Shown here piece by piece: positions 22,751-31,031 of a DNA stretch of 35,278 nucleotides. The stretch covers positions 1 to 35,278 of the forward strand of contig CAZFBZ010000008.1 of assembly GCA_964517345.1 (NCBI GenBank), written 5' to 3'. The position numbers were made by a program, and so were the translations under genes. Source of the DNA: DAISLF01 sp964517345 (GTDB taxonomy: Bacteria; Patescibacteriota; Gracilibacteria; Peribacterales; Peribacteraceae). The notes beneath the pieces are model-generated. The model was not told the DNA's origin. It did no database searches and was given only the letters and a program-made list of their open reading frames with translations. The first letter of the stretch is position 1, and the number at the start of each line of letters is the position of its first letter.

Positions 22751-23305
22751 ATGGTCCTCATCAATGACAACTCGACGGTGCTCCAGCTCGGCGATCCGAT
22801 GCCGGCCTTCACGCTGCCCGCCACGGACGGCCTGACCGTCAGCACCCAGATGATCAAAGACCCCGTGGTCGTCGTGGTCTTCACCTGCAACCACTGCCCG
22901 TATGCCCAGGCGTATGAGGACCGGCTCATCGAGCTGGCCGAGCGCTTCGACGAGGAAGGCGTCCAGTTCGTTCTCATCAACAGCAACGACTCGTCGGACT
23001 ATCCCGAAGATTCCTTCGAGAACATGAAAATCCGGTATGAGGAGAAAGGCTTCCCGTTCCCGTATTGCCACGACGAGTCCCAGTCCGTGGCCCGTGCCTA
23101 CGGCGCGCTTTGCACCCCGCACTGTTTCGTCTTCGATCAGACCCGCCTGCTGCGGTACAAAGGGCGCATTGATGACAACTGGAAGCATCCCGATGCGGTC
23201 GTTCGCCATGACCTGCGCGACGCCATCGCCTCCGTCGTGAAGGGCGAGGAGCCCGAGATCGGCGAAGCCAACGCCATCGGATGCAGTATCAAATGGAAGA
23301 AGTAG
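22751..23305 (+). CDS. Peroxiredoxin-like/thioredoxin-family protein (PRX_like1 type)
   Basis: A 184-residue thioredoxin-fold protein. 'FTCNHCPYAQAYEDRL' carries a CxxC pair (C46, C49) and is followed by 'GVQFVLINSNDSSDYPEDSFENM'. The end of the core reads 'ARAYGALCTPHCFVFD' and the protein finishes with 'IGCSIKWKK'. This order matches the conserved PRX_like1 (AhpC/TSA-related) family, whose members are thought to act in thiol redox reactions. No signal peptide is present. The ATG at 22751 is preferred because the family domain starts there, although the frame is open far upstream. The leader is pyrimidine-rich, with a TAGAGT possible -10 at 22713-22718. Confidence 0.85.
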   Translation: MVLINDNSTVLQLGDPMPAFTLPATDGLTVSTQMIKDPVVVVVFTCNHCPYAQAYEDRLIELAERFDEEGVQFVLINSNDSSDYPEDSFENMKIRYEEKGFPFPYCHDESQSVARAYGALCTPHCFVFDQTRLLRYKGRIDDNWKHPDAVVRHDLRDAIASVVKGEEPEIGEANAIGCSIKWKK

Positions 23306-23365
23306 GACGGGGAGGACCGGGAACAGGGGCATTTCCCGCACGATGGAGAATCCAGTGCTCAGTCT

Positions 23366-25311
23366 CTACTCTGGTTTGCGGTAGAGCAGGGTGAAGTCCG
23401 GGATCGCCGGTGCCCCCTGTGCGCATGGCGGAACGGCGGTACCGAAGAGCGAGCGGATGTTTGACGGAACGGGATCGACGCCCTCCGGGATCGGGTCGGG
23501 CACCACGAGGATCGCCGCGTACTGGTAGATGTTGCGGTACGTTTCCTGATAGAGCGGATGCGTGAAGCCGAGATAATCGTGGAAGTAGAGGGTGAAAACC
23601 GGGCCGATGGGGGAATGCCGCGAGAAGCCGAGTACCGGGTACCCGCCGGCGAAGGCGAAGTCTTCCACGTCACATGCGTCCATGATCGCGTCGAGCGTTG
23701 CGCCTGCCGCATGGTAGGCCGGCGAGTCAAAACCGAGCACCTGCACGCGCACATTCTCGCCCGGCGGCCTGTAGGCGATTGCCGCTCCCCCAAGGAGCAG
23801 GAAGGCGACGAACAGCGGAAAACGGTTGCGCAGTGTCGCGCCGTGGCGGATGCAGAGCAGGCCCAGGCCGGCGCATGCGGGGAAGGTGAACGCCATGTAG
23901 TTGGTCGCGTATCCTCCGACCCCGATGGCCAGCGTCAGCAGTACGATTGCTGCGACGCCGCATGCGACGGGTATGAACGCCCGCCAGGATTGTCGTGCCA
24001 GCAGGACGCAAAGGGCGGCAAGGACGGTGACGTACAGCCAGACAAAGAAAAGAAGCGTGGTGAAGGCGGGGAAACGCGCCATCTGCTGGATCGTGAGGCC
24101 GTCATGGAAGCCCGACAGGATCATGATCGTGCCGATGAAGGCCAGGTGCAGACCCGTGACGCACCACACGCCCGTGAGCGCCGTCAGGATGTGCCCCCAC
24201 TTTGTCAGTTTCTCTTTGAGCAGCAGGGACCAGCACCAGAACATCCCGAGTGCCCAGCCGAACAACGGCATCGGCGAGAAGACCGTGAAACTGAAGAGCA
24301 GCCGCAAGACCCAGAGCACGCGCAGGATCAGGGGATCTTTACTGCCATCGGCCACTCGCCCGATGGTCATGGCGGGCAGATACAGCCCCACGTATGGCAT
24401 CAGCCAACCTGTCGCCCATAGAAAGGCCAGGCCCGCGCCGAACGCGATGAGCAGCGGCAGAAGAAGTCTCTTCCAGAATTCTGACGGTGTCCGAAGGCAG
24501 AGCAGCGCCGCCGCGAGAATGCTGAGCAGAAACGGCTCTTTCATGCCCAGCGACAGCAGCAGACAGAGGGCGGCGAGAAGAATCTCGCGCCAACCGAAAG
24601 TTTTCCGGAGCAGCAGAAAGACGTAGAGGATGGCAAACGGCAAGCCGAAGATCTCCGTCTGGAGCCCGCCCGTCACCTCCAGGGTGCGGAGCGCCATGAG
24701 CGTGCCGAAGGCGAAAGCCGTTGCCATGGTCGCCGCCTGCCGCAGAGTGGGCCGGATGTTCCACGGCCCCGGACGCCGCGCGAGGAGCGTGAAGGAGAGC
24801 GGGAGGAAGAGGAGGGACAGGGTCTCCACAAGGCGCAGCAGGAACGTGCCCCCCGTCATCCATAGGGAGGCTGCTGCCAACAGGAAGATGCCGGGTGGCT
24901 TGGACTCGAACAGATCCACGTACGGCCGCAGGCCGTTGAGCAATCCGCGCCCCAGTGTGATGTAGATGTAGGCGTCGAGGTTCATCGGCTTGCGCAGCTC
25001 GAAGGCCACCATGCCGCCGAGNNNNNNNNNNNNNNNNNNNNNNNNNNNNNNNNNNNNNNNNNNNNNNNNNNNNNNNNNNNNNNNNNNNNNNNNNNNNNNN
25101 NNNNNNNNNNNNNNNNNNNNNTGTAGGCGTCGAGGTTCATCGGCTTGCGCAGCTCGAAGGCCACCATGCCGCCGAGATCCCAGATGCATTTGAGGACGAC
25201 GAGCCCGATCAGCGTCCATGCCGCGATGCGCACGCGCCTATCCGACGCGAGACGGTCGATAGTGATGCGGACGAAGCCGGAGAGACGGGAGAGCTGCGCG
25301 GGGACGCGCAT
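23366..25311 (-). CDS. Polytopic membrane glycosyltransferase-like protein, split by an artefactual gap
   Basis: A membrane protein of the ArnT/PMT (GT-C) type with about a dozen helices. The first periplasmic loop has 'NLDAYIYITLGRGLLNGLRPYVDLFESKPPG', matching the Asp-containing 'D-x-Y...G..PY.D...KPPG' signature of polyprenyl-phosphate-sugar transferases. A C-terminal non-membrane domain of about 130 residues follows. Such enzymes move a lipid-linked sugar to surface glycans or proteins outside the membrane. A 100-N gap interrupts the N-terminal part. The 55 bases on each side of it are identical, and removing one copy plus the Ns leaves 1791 bases, a continuous 596-residue frame. TAAACT ten bases before the ATG is the likely -10, inside the end of uvrA. 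Confidence 0.75.
24967..25176. repeat. Assembly gap flanked by an exact 55-base duplication
   Basis: Bases 24967-25021 and 25122-25176 are identical, with exactly 100 N between (25022-25121). This is the signature of two overlapping contig ends that were joined but not merged. It is not a biological repeat, since collapsing it restores the reading frame of the membrane protein gene. Confidence 0.9.
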
Positions 25312-25336
25312 ATTGCCGCGCAGTTTACAGCATGTC

Positions 25337-28285
25337 TTATTTCTTCGCGCGCGCCTTGTCTTTGGCCAGCATCTTCACCAGGTATTGGCCGGTATAGCTT
25401 TTTTCCACTTTGGACACCTCCTCGGGCGTGCCCGTGGCGATCACCAGTCCTCCTCCGCTGCCGCCGTCCGGGCCCATGTCGATCACATGGTCCACGGATT
25501 TGAGGACGTCGAGGTTATGCTCGATCACGAGCACGGTGTTGCCCTTCTCCACCAGGCGCTGAAGCACCTCGAGCAGTTTCTGGATGTCGTCGAAGTGCAG
25601 GCCCGTCGTCGGTTCATCGAGGATGTAGAAGGTCTTGCCCGTGGCGCGCTTGGTCAGCTCGGTGGCGAGCTTCACACGCTGCGCCTCGCCTCCGGAGAGC
25701 GTCGTGGCGCTCTGACCCAGGTGGATGTAGCCGAGGCCGACATCCTCAAGGGTCTGGAGTTTGTTCTTGATGGACGGCACGGCGCTGAAGAACCCGAGCG
25801 CCTCCGTGATCGTCATGTCCAGCGCCTCGGCGATGTTCTTGCCCTTGTAGGTGATCTCGAGCGTCTCGCGGTTGTAGCGCTTGCCGTGGCAGGACTCGCA
25901 GGTGACGAACACGTCGGGGAGGAAGTGCATTTCGATGCGCTTCAGGCCGTCGCCTTCGCACTCTTCGCAGCGTCCGCCCTTCACGTTGAAGCTGAAGCGG
26001 CCCGGCTTGTAGCCGCGGAGCTTGGCCTCCGGGGTCGCCGAGAACATGTCGCGGACGTCAGTGAAGACGCCGGTGTACGTGGCGGGGTTAGAGCGCGGCG
26101 TGCGGCCGATGGGGGACTGGTCGATGACGATCGCCTTGTCCACATGCTGCAGGCCGTCGATCGAGCCCACGTTCTGCGGCTTGGTGTGCGCCTTGTTGAG
26201 CACGCGCTGGAGCTCGGGGCCGAGGATGCCGTGGATGAGGCTGGATTTACCCGAGCCCGACACGCCGGAGACGCCGATGAATGTTCCCAGCGGGAAGCGC
26301 ACGTCGACGTGCTGCAGGTTGTGGTGATACGCGTCTTTGACGTTGATGTACTCGCCGTTGCCCTTGCGGCGCTCGTCGGGGACCGCGATGAATTTGCGGC
26401 CGCTGAGGTACTGGCCCGTCACGGATGTGGGATGCTTGATGAGTTCCGCGGGCGTGCCCTGGGCGATCACCTGCCCGCCGTACTTGCCGGCGCCGGGACC
26501 GATTTCCAACAGGTAATCCGCTGCCTCGATCGTCTCCTCGTCATGCTCCACGACGATCACGGTGTTGCCGAGATCGCGCAGCTGGAGGAGCGTCGTGATG
26601 AGCTTGGCGTTGTCGCGCTGGTGCAGTCCGATGCTCGGCTCGTCCAGCACGTAGAGGACGCCCTGGAGCGCCGAACCGATCTGTGTGGCGAGACGGATGC
26701 GCTGCGCCTCTCCGCCCGAGAGCGTGGCGGCGGAACGCGAGAGCGTGAGGTACTTGAGGCCGACGTTCTCCAGGAATTGCAGGCGCGCGATGATCTCCTG
26801 CAGGACTTTCTTCACGATGGTGTATTCATACGTGGAGAGCGCGGAGACTCCGGCGGCTTTCTCTTCTTTCTTGGCTGCCTTCGTCTTCGTCTCTTTGGCG
26901 TCTTTCTTATCCTCCGGGACCAGGCTGGCGAAGAACGTCTTGGCTTCGTCGATGCTCATGTCCGTGCCGTCGACGATGTTCTTGGAGCCGACCGTCACGC
27001 CGAGGATTTCTTTTCGCAGACGGCGTCCGCCGCAGCTGCCGCAGGGGAGTTCCATCATGTACTCCTCGATCTGCTGGCGGATGTAGCTGGAGTCCGTCTC
27101 GTTGTGGCGGCGCTGGAGGTTGGGGATGACGCCTTCGTAGGTCGTCTGGTAGGTGCCGCCGAACTTCATCGAATTGATGCTGACCATCAGCGTGTGCGGG
27201 TAACCCCACAGGATGATCTTGCGCTGCTCCTCCGTGAGTTTCTCCCACGGGGTCGCCATGCTGAAACCGACCTTCTCGGCCAGCGCTTCGAGCAGCTGGA
27301 TCATGAAACCCGTGCGGCTCGCGGACGTGGCCCACGGATGGATGGCGCCTTCGCCGAGCGCGAGGCGCGGGTTCGGCACGACGGCGCTCTCGTCCACCTG
27401 GAGGATCGAACCGAGACCGTGGCACTCCTCGCAAGCGCCGTGCGGCGAGTTGAACGAGAAGCTGCGCGGCTCAATATCCGGGATGTCCTGCTCCGGGTGT
27501 TCGGGACACACGAATGATTCCGCGAAGCGCGTCTCTTCGTTCGTATCCGCGTCCAGCACGATGAGCGAGCCCTCGCCCTTGCGCAGACACAGCTCCACCG
27601 AGTCCGCGAGGCGGCTGCGGTTGGGGTTCACAGCTCCGTCCTTCATCTCCATGTCGCGGATGATGAAGCGGTCCACGACGATCTCGATGAAGTGGGATTT
27701 CTTGGGGTCCAGCTGGAGATCCTCATCCACCGTGACGATCTGGCCGTCGATGCGCATGCGCACGAAGCCCTCGCGGCGGATCGCCTCGATCACCTTGATG
27801 TGCTCGCCCTTGCGACCCTGGACGATCGGCGCGAGCAGGTACGCCTTCTTTCCTTCCGGCATGCGGGCGATGGTTTCGACGATCTGTGACACGGACTGCT
27901 TGCCGAGCATGCGGCCGCAGATGCTGCAGTGCACCTTGCCGACCTTGGCCCAGAGCAGACGCATGTAGTCGTAGATTTCGGTGACGGTGCCGACGGTGGA
28001 GCGCGGATTGCGCGGCGCGGTCTTCTGATCAATCGAAATGGCGGGACTTAAGCCTTCGATGCTCTCCACTTCCGGCTTCTCCATCTGCGCGATGAATTGG
28101 CGCGCGTAGGCCGAGAGGCTTTCCACATAGCGGCGCTGACCTTCCGCGAAGATCGTGTCGAAGGCGAGCGACGACTTGCCCGAGCCCGAGAGTCCCGTGA
28201 TCACGGTGAGCTGGTTGCGGGGGAGCGAGACGTCGATATTCTTCAGGTTATGCATCTTGGCGCCTTTGACGGTGATCCGGTCCAT
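25337..28285 (-). CDS. uvrA: Excinuclease ABC subunit A
   Basis: A 982-residue UvrA, the damage-recognition ATPase of nucleotide excision repair. The two ABC ATPase modules show Walker A 'GLSGSGKSS' (31-39) and 'GVSGSGKSS' (674-682), and signatures 'LSGGEAQRIRLA' and 'LSGGEAQRVKLA'. The zinc modules are C260/H263/C285/C288, where the first pair is CxxH rather than the common CxxC, and 'CEECEGDG...CESCHGKRYN'. A Lys/Glu-rich low-complexity insertion lies at about 457-479. Length otherwise matches the family. The leader before the ATG is pyrimidine-rich (TTTTTTCTCTCCTCCCCGT). The start is the usual 'MDRITVKGAKMHNLKNI' type. Confidence 0.97.
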   Translation of the reverse strand: MDRITVKGAKMHNLKNIDVSLPRNQLTVITGLSGSGKSSLAFDTIFAEGQRRYVESLSAYARQFIAQMEKPEVESIEGLSPAISIDQKTAPRNPRSTVGTVTEIYDYMRLLWAKVGKVHCSICGRMLGKQSVSQIVETIARMPEGKKAYLLAPIVQGRKGEHIKVIEAIRREGFVRMRIDGQIVTVDEDLQLDPKKSHFIEIVVDRFIIRDMEMKDGAVNPNRSRLADSVELCLRKGEGSLIVLDADTNEETRFAESFVCPEHPEQDIPDIEPRSFSFNSPHGACEECHGLGSILQVDESAVVPNPRLALGEGAIHPWATSASRTGFMIQLLEALAEKVGFSMATPWEKLTEEQRKIILWGYPHTLMVSINSMKFGGTYQTTYEGVIPNLQRRHNETDSSYIRQQIEEYMMELPCGSCGGRRLRKEILGVTVGSKNIVDGTDMSIDEAKTFFASLVPEDKKDAKETKTKAAKKEEKAAGVSALSTYEYTIVKKVLQEIIARLQFLENVGLKYLTLSRSAATLSGGEAQRIRLATQIGSALQGVLYVLDEPSIGLHQRDNAKLITTLLQLRDLGNTVIVVEHDEETIEAADYLLEIGPGAGKYGGQVIAQGTPAELIKHPTSVTGQYLSGRKFIAVPDERRKGNGEYINVKDAYHHNLQHVDVRFPLGTFIGVSGVSGSGKSSLIHGILGPELQRVLNKAHTKPQNVGSIDGLQHVDKAIVIDQSPIGRTPRSNPATYTGVFTDVRDMFSATPEAKLRGYKPGRFSFNVKGGRCEECEGDGLKRIEMHFLPDVFVTCESCHGKRYNRETLEITYKGKNIAEALDMTITEALGFFSAVPSIKNKLQTLEDVGLGYIHLGQSATTLSGGEAQRVKLATELTKRATGKTFYILDEPTTGLHFDDIQKLLEVLQRLVEKGNTVLVIEHNLDVLKSVDHVIDMGPDGGSGGGLVIATGTPEEVSKVEKSYTGQYLVKMLAKDKARAKK

Positions 28286-28316
28286 ACGGGGAGGAGAGAA
28301 AAAATACGTGTATACG

Positions 28317-28352
28317 CAAAAAAGGCCTCGCGCGCTGTGGCGGCGAAGGCCT
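28317..28352 (-). terminator. Intrinsic terminator or attenuator upstream of uvrA
   Basis: On the minus strand AGGCCT (28352-28347) pairs with AGGCCT (28328-28323), extended by CGC/GCG with a bulged T, and is followed by TTTTTT. It lies about 32 bases before the uvrA start. No gene on the minus strand ends just upstream, so it may end a small transcript or act in the uvrA leader. A TATACA (28314-28309) after it could be the uvrA -10. Confidence 0.55.
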
Positions 28353-28446
28353 CCTAGCCTACAGAAAAAAAAGAGCTTTGTCTAGGGTTTAGCAGCGGAA
28401 ATGCCGATTTGACGGCTAAGCGCGCGGTTCATGCTCCGCCGTGTTG

Positions 28447-28452
28447 TATGCT
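28447..28452 (+). promoter_or_regulatory. -10 element TATGCT fixing the GTG start of ribE
   Basis: TATGCT ends exactly six bases before GTG 28459, the codon giving the family-typical 'MFTGIVE' start. A leaderless mRNA is predicted, so no FMN riboswitch is possible from this promoter. None is recognisable in the 28353-28446 region either. Confidence 0.5.
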
Positions 28453-28458
28453 GGAGGC

Positions 28459-29037
28459 GTGTTCACCGGAATCGTCGAAACAACGGCAAAAATCCTGAAG
28501 AACGCCGATGGGGTTCTGACCGTCGCGCGTCCTTCCTCCTTTAGTGATATTCATCTGGGAGGCAGCATCTGTGTCGCGGGTGTGTGCCTCACGATCACGG
28601 CGTTCGACGAATCCTCCATGAGTTTCGAGGTCGTTCCCGAGACAGTCGAGAAAACCACGCTCGGCGCGCTCAAAACCGGTGACACGGTGAATCTCGAACG
28701 TTCACTCAAGTCCAACGGCCGGTTCGACGGCCACATCGTGCAGGGACATGTCGAAGGCACCGCCGAGGTGATGGCACTCCTGCCGGATGGCAACGGCGCG
28801 CGGCTGCGGCTGCGCATGGCGCGCGAGCTCTTCCGTCTGTGCGTTCCCAAAGGGTCCGTCACACTCGACGGTGTCTCGCTCACGGTCGCCGACGCGCAGG
28901 GCGATACCGTTACCGTCGCACTGATTCCGACAACACTGCGCGAAACCACGTTGGGAAGGCTTAAAGAGGGGATGCGCGTGAATGTGGAAACCGATATTCT
29001 CGGACGCTACGTCGCCGCCCTCCTCCCGCAACCCTGA
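28459..29037 (+). CDS. ribE: Riboflavin synthase, alpha subunit
   Basis: A 192-residue riboflavin synthase, which converts two 6,7-dimethyl-8-ribityllumazine molecules into riboflavin and a pyrimidinedione. It has the two lumazine-binding barrels. The first starts 'MFTGIVE' and ends 'GHIVQGHVEG'. The second runs through 'CVPKGSVTLDGVSLTV' to 'VNVETDILGRYVAAL'. The family almost always begins MFTGIVE, which here corresponds to a GTG codon at 28459. The longer frame from 28441 is not used. ribH starts two bases after its stop, so the genes are co-transcribed and probably translationally coupled. Confidence 0.95.
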   Translation: MFTGIVETTAKILKNADGVLTVARPSSFSDIHLGGSICVAGVCLTITAFDESSMSFEVVPETVEKTTLGALKTGDTVNLERSLKSNGRFDGHIVQGHVEGTAEVMALLPDGNGARLRLRMARELFRLCVPKGSVTLDGVSLTVADAQGDTVTVALIPTTLRETTLGRLKEGMRVNVETDILGRYVAALLPQP

Positions 29038-29039
29038 TC

Positions 29040-29507
29040 ATGCAGACCGATTCTCCCGCACCGCCCCCCGCCGATCCCGCCTGGCGCATCGGCATCGTCG
29101 CATCGTCCTTCTATAAGGTGGAGACCGCCGCGCTCGTCGCCGGCGCACGCGAGGCGCTGGAGTCCGCGGGTGTCCCGGAGGAGAACATCCTGGTGCATGA
29201 TGCGGCCGGATCGTTCGAGATCCCGCTGATCGGACGCGTGCTGGCGGATGCCGGGCACGTCGACGCGCTCATCGGTATCGGCATCATTGTGCAGGGCGAG
29301 ACGCATCACGCGGAGCTCCTCGCCGCCGAATCGGCGCGCGGAATCATGGACGTGCAGCTGCGCTGCGGCATTCCGTTCGCGTTCGAAATCCTCCACGTCG
29401 CGTCGCTGGATCAGGCCCGCGCCCGTCTGCAAAAAGGACGTGAAGCCGCGTATGCGGTGCTACATTCGCTTGGCGAGTTCAAGCGTATCCGTGGCCGCAA
29501 GCATTGA
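29040..29507 (+). CDS. ribH: 6,7-dimethyl-8-ribityllumazine synthase
   Basis: A 155-residue lumazine synthase, which joins the RibA/RibD-derived pyrimidine to 3,4-dihydroxy-2-butanone-4-phosphate made by RibB. Diagnostic parts are 'RIGIVASSFY' at the substrate site, 'AAGSFEIPL', 'GIIVQGETHHAE' with the catalytic histidine, and 'FAFEILHVASLDQARAR' near the end. The N-terminal 14 residues are a Pro-rich extension. It follows ribE by two bases. RibB activity is supplied by ribBA further downstream. No ribD (deaminase/reductase) gene is present in the window. Confidence 0.95.
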   Translation: MQTDSPAPPPADPAWRIGIVASSFYKVETAALVAGAREALESAGVPEENILVHDAAGSFEIPLIGRVLADAGHVDALIGIGIIVQGETHHAELLAAESARGIMDVQLRCGIPFAFEILHVASLDQARARLQKGREAAYAVLHSLGEFKRIRGRKH

Positions 29508-29524
29508 ACAATCTTGGTGTTCAA
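29504..29524. promoter_or_regulatory. Perfect 7-bp inverted repeat between ribH and the SLH gene
   Basis: TTGAACA (29504-29510) and TGTTCAA (29518-29524) flank a seven-base spacer. The left arm includes the ribH stop codon. It could be an operator or an mRNA hairpin. It lacks a U-tract, so it is not a standard terminator. Confidence 0.4.
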
Positions 29525-29557
29525 TTTACCATCCGGGTGCCGTTGCCCCCCAAGCTC

Positions 29558-30955
29558 ATGCGTCTCGCCCGCCCCCTTCTTGTCTCGTCTCTTTTGCTGA
29601 TGCCGCTGCTTGCGCAGGCGATCAGCTTTCCGGATATCGCGGATTATCCGCACCGTGAGGCGATCATCGCGCTCGCCGAACGCGGCGTGATCGGCGGTAA
29701 CCCCGACGGCACCTTCCTCCCGCGCAAGGCGGTGGACCGCGCCTCGATGCTCAAGATGCTCTACGTCGCCGCCGGGCTTACACCGGGCACCGACAAGAAG
29801 AACTGCTTCCGCGACGTGCAGCCCGGTTCCTGGTACGAGTCGTATGTGTGCGACGCGGTCGCGCGCGGGTTCGTGCAGGGATACGAGGGCAACGTCTTTC
29901 GCCCGGCACAGTCCGTGACGCGCGTCGAAGCACTCAAGCTGACGATCGCCATTCTCGGCATCCCGACAGCGGGCCTCTCGGCTCCCGTCACGATGTATAC
30001 CGACGTCTCGTCCTCCGAGTGGTTCGCCGGGTACGTCCATACGTCGCTGGCCACCGGCATCCTGCCGATCCCCGGTCAGGACGGGGCGCTGCTCAAGCCT
30101 GCTACGCCGCTCGAGCGCGGCGAGGCCGCCGCCTACATCTGGAACGGCATCCGCGTGAAGAACGGCACGCTGTTCCCGTCGTCGCGTTCGGCGTTATCCG
30201 TGTCATCCGTCTCGTCGGCGAGTTCCGCCGATTCGCTCGAGGCGCAGCGCGCGCGCCAGCGTGCCGACGAGAAAAGCGGCGAAGAGGAAGACAGGCGCAA
30301 CACGCGTCAGGTGTCGTTCCCCTTCGCCGATTCCGCCGTCTTCTCCGGCACGCACTCCATGGCCTGGCGCTTCCGCGTCGACAAAGCCGTCACCACGGAC
30401 ATGACGGCGGAGATCACCGCGGGCGGTGGTAATGTCTCGTGCCGCCTTTACCGTCTGCAGAGTGACGGGCTTTCCATTGAGTACTACCTCGGCATGCAGG
30501 AGCAGGGCTCGTGCCGTCTGCGCGTCGCTGTGACGCCGGGTGACTATCAGCTTCAACTCGAGCCGACCAAGGAGAACGCGAGCGTGAGCATCGAGACGCG
30601 CACGGTGACCGGGGACGGCAACGACGGATTCTCGCAGGCTATCCCGCTCAAGACGGGTCAGGTGAAGATCGGCACGCTCGAAGCCAACGATCTCGACGAC
30701 TGGTACGTCTTCACGGTCGGTGCGAGCACGTCTCCGACGCCGATCCCCGGCACGCCGTACACCGTGAAAGTCGTCAGCAGCGCGATCCTCGGATGCGTCA
30801 TCTATCCCGGAGCCGACGTGGACCTGTTCAGCTTCAAAGGCCCTGAATGCGGAGCCAGCCAGCAATTCACGCCGGGCACGTACCGGGTGAACATCCGCCA
30901 CGCACAGCCCAGAGCCGAGCGGCAGACGTATTCACTTGAGCTGCAGGCCAAATAA
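29558..30955 (+). CDS. SLH-domain surface protein with PPC-like C-terminal part
   Basis: A 465-residue exported protein. A signal peptide at the chosen start ('MRLARPLLVSSLLLMPLLAQA') is followed by three SLH repeats of about 50-60 residues: 'FPDIADYPHREAIIALAERGVIGGNPDGTF', then 'FRDVQPGSWYESYVCDAVARGFVQGYEGNVF', then a more diverged third. They would anchor it to the cell surface. A Ser-rich then Arg/Glu-rich linker (about 210-245) leads to beta-rich regions resembling bacterial pre-peptidase C-terminal domains ('GNDGFSQAIPL...DLDDWYVFTV'). It carries the same Cys pair as the other SLH proteins ('NCFRDV', 'YVCDAV'). It sits between ribH and ribBA, an unusual place. Confidence 0.8.
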   Translation: MRLARPLLVSSLLLMPLLAQAISFPDIADYPHREAIIALAERGVIGGNPDGTFLPRKAVDRASMLKMLYVAAGLTPGTDKKNCFRDVQPGSWYESYVCDAVARGFVQGYEGNVFRPAQSVTRVEALKLTIAILGIPTAGLSAPVTMYTDVSSSEWFAGYVHTSLATGILPIPGQDGALLKPATPLERGEAAAYIWNGIRVKNGTLFPSSRSALSVSSVSSASSADSLEAQRARQRADEKSGEEEDRRNTRQVSFPFADSAVFSGTHSMAWRFRVDKAVTTDMTAEITAGGGNVSCRLYRLQSDGLSIEYYLGMQEQGSCRLRVAVTPGDYQLQLEPTKENASVSIETRTVTGDGNDGFSQAIPLKTGQVKIGTLEANDLDDWYVFTVGASTSPTPIPGTPYTVKVVSSAILGCVIYPGADVDLFSFKGPECGASQQFTPGTYRVNIRHAQPRAERQTYSLELQAK

Positions 30956-31015
30956 GGCACGCTTCACCCGTAAGGAACAGGGTCCTGCATGCTGGCCCGG
31001 CGGTCGCACGCGTCC

Positions 31016-31021
31016 TATACT
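31016..31021 (+). promoter_or_regulatory. -10 element TATACT of ribBA
   Basis: TATACT ends ten bases before ATG 31032, predicting a leader of about three bases. It makes ribBA able to be transcribed apart from ribEH and the SLH gene. Confidence 0.5.
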
Positions 31022-31031
31022 CAGACTCCAC

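Noticed and set aside
24967..25176. Biological 55-base repeat (att site or transposon target duplication)
   Set aside because: It surrounds exactly 100 N, the same 55-base length recurs at the second gap, and removing it restores a reading frame.
25145..27517. A 790-codon open frame on the plus strand opposite uvrA
   Set aside because: It is antisense to UvrA ATPase motifs, with a His/Asp/Val/Leu-rich composition typical of shadow frames, and starts inside the duplicated gap flank.
31020..31031. FMN riboswitch upstream of ribBA or ribE
   Set aside because: None of the conserved RFN-element sequence is visible, and the predicted leaders are too short.
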